From positions 1 through 45,854 of the IMG/VR virus record IMGVR_UViG_3300037193_000064: a DNA stretch of 45,854 bases. One strand, written 5' to 3'. The DNA comes from a virus. The notes beneath the pieces were generated by a model. The model ran no database searches, was not told the origin of the DNA, and saw nothing but the letters and a program-made list of their open reading frames with translations. Shown one piece after another: positions 44,742 to 45,854 of the stretch. A program made the translations under genes and the position numbers. Each line of letters begins with the position of its first letter. Positions within the stretch are counted from its first letter, which is position 1.

Positions 44742-45437
44742 ATGACCGAGAACTACGCCGCCAAGGTTGCCGCCGGTATCAAGCTGCTCGACAGCAGGAA
44801 GCCGGGCTGGCGCTCCAAGATCGTCATGGACGAGCTGGACCTGGCGTCGTGTGACGTCTGCGTGCTCGGCCAGGTGTTCGGTTCCTACGACACCGGCAAG
44901 TACGACCTCGGCCTGGACAGCTACGCCACCAAGGAGTACGGCTTCAACACCGACTACTCCATGACGGAGCTGACCCAGGCGTGGAAGGACGCCCTCGGCA
45001 AGAACAACATCCTGGTCGAGAGGGGTGACGTCTACAAGGACCGGTACGGCTACGCCGTGAAGGTCATCGCGACGACGCTCGTCCCGACCGACAACGAGAC
45101 GATCACGACGTACATCGTGCAGCTCGGCGAGGTGAAGGGCGACAAGTTCACCGCGTGGAGCGGCGGCAAGGACCTTCTGGTCCTGCGCAAGAAGGACTTC
45201 GAGTCCGGTGGCACCTACACCACCAAGGTCGAGAAGTTCGTGCCCAAGAAGGGCATGTTCGTCACCGCCACGTCCTCGGGTCGCACGTTCTACATGATCC
45301 AGGACGACGAGCTGCGCGAGGTCAAGGACGGCGCGTACTCGAAGTGGCTCGTGGACCTCTCCGTCGCCGAGCGTGACTCCCTCAAGGAGACCACTACGGG
45401 CGTCGGCGTGAAGTTCAGCGAGACGATCGTCAAGTAG
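44742..45437 (+). CDS. Early paralogue-family protein with extra N-terminal domain, 231 aa
   Basis: ATG 44742 follows AAGGGGAGAGAAA. The first 95 residues form a separate domain (GYGFNTDY-type region with two cysteines in SCDVCVLGQ). Residues about 97-231 repeat the two-module plan of the next two genes: VERGDVYKDRYGYAVKV, then KDLLVLRKKDFES, then VPKKGMFVTATSSGRTFYMI. It is the first of three tandem family members across the contig junction. The function is unknown. Confidence 0.85.
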   Translation: MTENYAAKVAAGIKLLDSRKPGWRSKIVMDELDLASCDVCVLGQVFGSYDTGKYDLGLDSYATKEYGFNTDYSMTELTQAWKDALGKNNILVERGDVYKDRYGYAVKVIATTLVPTDNETITTYIVQLGEVKGDKFTAWSGGKDLLVLRKKDFESGGTYTTKVEKFVPKKGMFVTATSSGRTFYMIQDDELREVKDGAYSKWLVDLSVAERDSLKETTTGVGVKFSETIVK

Positions 45438-45464
45438 TTCCTATCGCGGTGAGTCGCGAGGGTT

Positions 45465-45490
45465 GGACAGGGTCCTTCGGGCCCCTGTCC
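45465..45490 (+). terminator. TTCG-loop hairpin
   Basis: GGACAGGG-T-CC-TTCG-GG-C-CCCTGTCC, 10 pairs with one internal mismatch, followed by TTCCT. Confidence 0.75.
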
Positions 45491-45536
45491 TTCCTGCATG
45501 GCTCACAACGACCATGCATCACCAAGGGGAGAGACC

Positions 45537-45854
45537 ATGACGCTCAAGGCCATCGACAAGCAGTACGAGTCCTTCTACGTCGGAGACATCGTCGTGCACA
45601 ACGGCTATGGCTCCCCGTACGGGGTCAAGCTGCTGAAGAAGGTCTACCTCGACACGACGGGTGACTATCACTACGTCGTCGAGGAGGGCGACGTCGTGAG
45701 CAACAAGTGGGTGACCAGCAAGTCCGGTGGTCAGTCCATCCTGGCGCTCAAGACCGTCAAGAACCTGCGGAACTACGAGTCCAAGTGGACGCCGGGCGAG
45801 GAGTACAAGCCCGGCGACATCCTCAAGGACCAGGACGGCGTCCTGTACCTGGTC
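45537..45854 (+). CDS. Early two-module small protein, N-terminal part (continues at 1)
   Basis: ATG 45537 follows AAGGGGAGAGACC. This part gives 106 aa, and the rest lies at 142-315 once the 141-base overlap is removed. The first module is FYVGDIVVHNGYGSPYGVKL, then KKVYLDTTGDYHYVVEEGD, closely matching the 410-910 protein. It lies between a TTCG-loop terminator and another at 339-362. Confidence 0.85.
   Translation, partial: MTLKAIDKQYESFYVGDIVVHNGYGSPYGVKLLKKVYLDTTGDYHYVVEEGDVVSNKWVTSKSGGQSILALKTVKNLRNYESKWTPGEEYKPGDILKDQDGVLYLV
45714..45854. repeat. Terminal direct repeat (right copy)
   Basis: Identical to 1-141. It shows that the contig is circularly closed. The reading frame of the crossing gene is uninterrupted. 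Confidence 0.95.

Overview
The window is an almost complete, circularly assembled genome of a virulent-looking podovirus of an actinobacterium, most likely Streptomyces or a close relative. The last 141 bases (45714-45854) repeat the first 141 exactly, so the contig closes on itself (unique length 45,713 bp) and the gene at its right end continues at position 1. Evidence for an actinobacterial host is the high G+C, frequent GTG and TTG starts, a WhiB-like protein, and an amidase endolysin ending in a cell-wall-binding domain of the type I associate with Streptomyces phages. Podovirus character comes from an N4-gp56-type major capsid protein with scaffold, a 605-aa portal, a 1638-aa internal or ejection protein, two virion peptidoglycan hydrolases, and no tape-measure gene. 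No integrase, repressor, DNA polymerase or RNA polymerase was recognised.

Layout. A gene-free control region (41503-43478) separates two divergent arms. It carries repeats, palindromes, promoter-like hexamers and a hairpin-rich stretch of about 800 nt. The plus-strand arm runs through the contig junction to 14631. It begins with single-gene units, each with a stereotyped AAGGGAGAGA-type ribosome site and many followed by a strong hairpin, often with a TTCG loop. These units include a paralogous family of small proteins, an ArdA-like antirestriction protein, a small HTH protein and a lipoprotein. Three nested membrane microproteins follow at 5139-5623. A two-gene minus-strand island (sigma-like factor and metallophosphoesterase, 5695-7177) interrupts the arm. 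After that come a zinc protein, WhiB, a tRNA-like element, and a compact replication and nucleotide operon: Cas4/RecB-like nuclease, OB-like protein, helicase, resolvase-like nuclease, split primase, dCMP deaminase, DUF1599 and many overlapping microproteins. It ends at a hairpin (14643-14664) placed to terminate both arms.

The minus-strand arm (41502 down to 14671) is the late operon: large terminase with an N-terminal HTH, endolysin, portal, small head proteins, the 1638-aa ejection protein, two 433-aa hydrolases built on one chassis, another internal protein, the tRNA array, scaffold, capsid, tail and fibre genes, and a membrane or holin lysis cluster.

The tRNA array (23928-25990) is the most unusual part. 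It holds 22 recognisable tRNAs whose anticodons cover all 20 amino acids. Several have odd features: A34 anticodons for Thr and Ser, a UAG (Leu) anticodon on a body without the long variable arm, a swapped T loop in Phe, and short D arms. Between tRNA-Pro and tRNA-Gly lies a 92-nt element in which the 3' half of a tRNA precedes its own 5' half. It looks like a circularly permuted tRNA gene, with ends that coincide with the processing sites of the flanking tRNAs.
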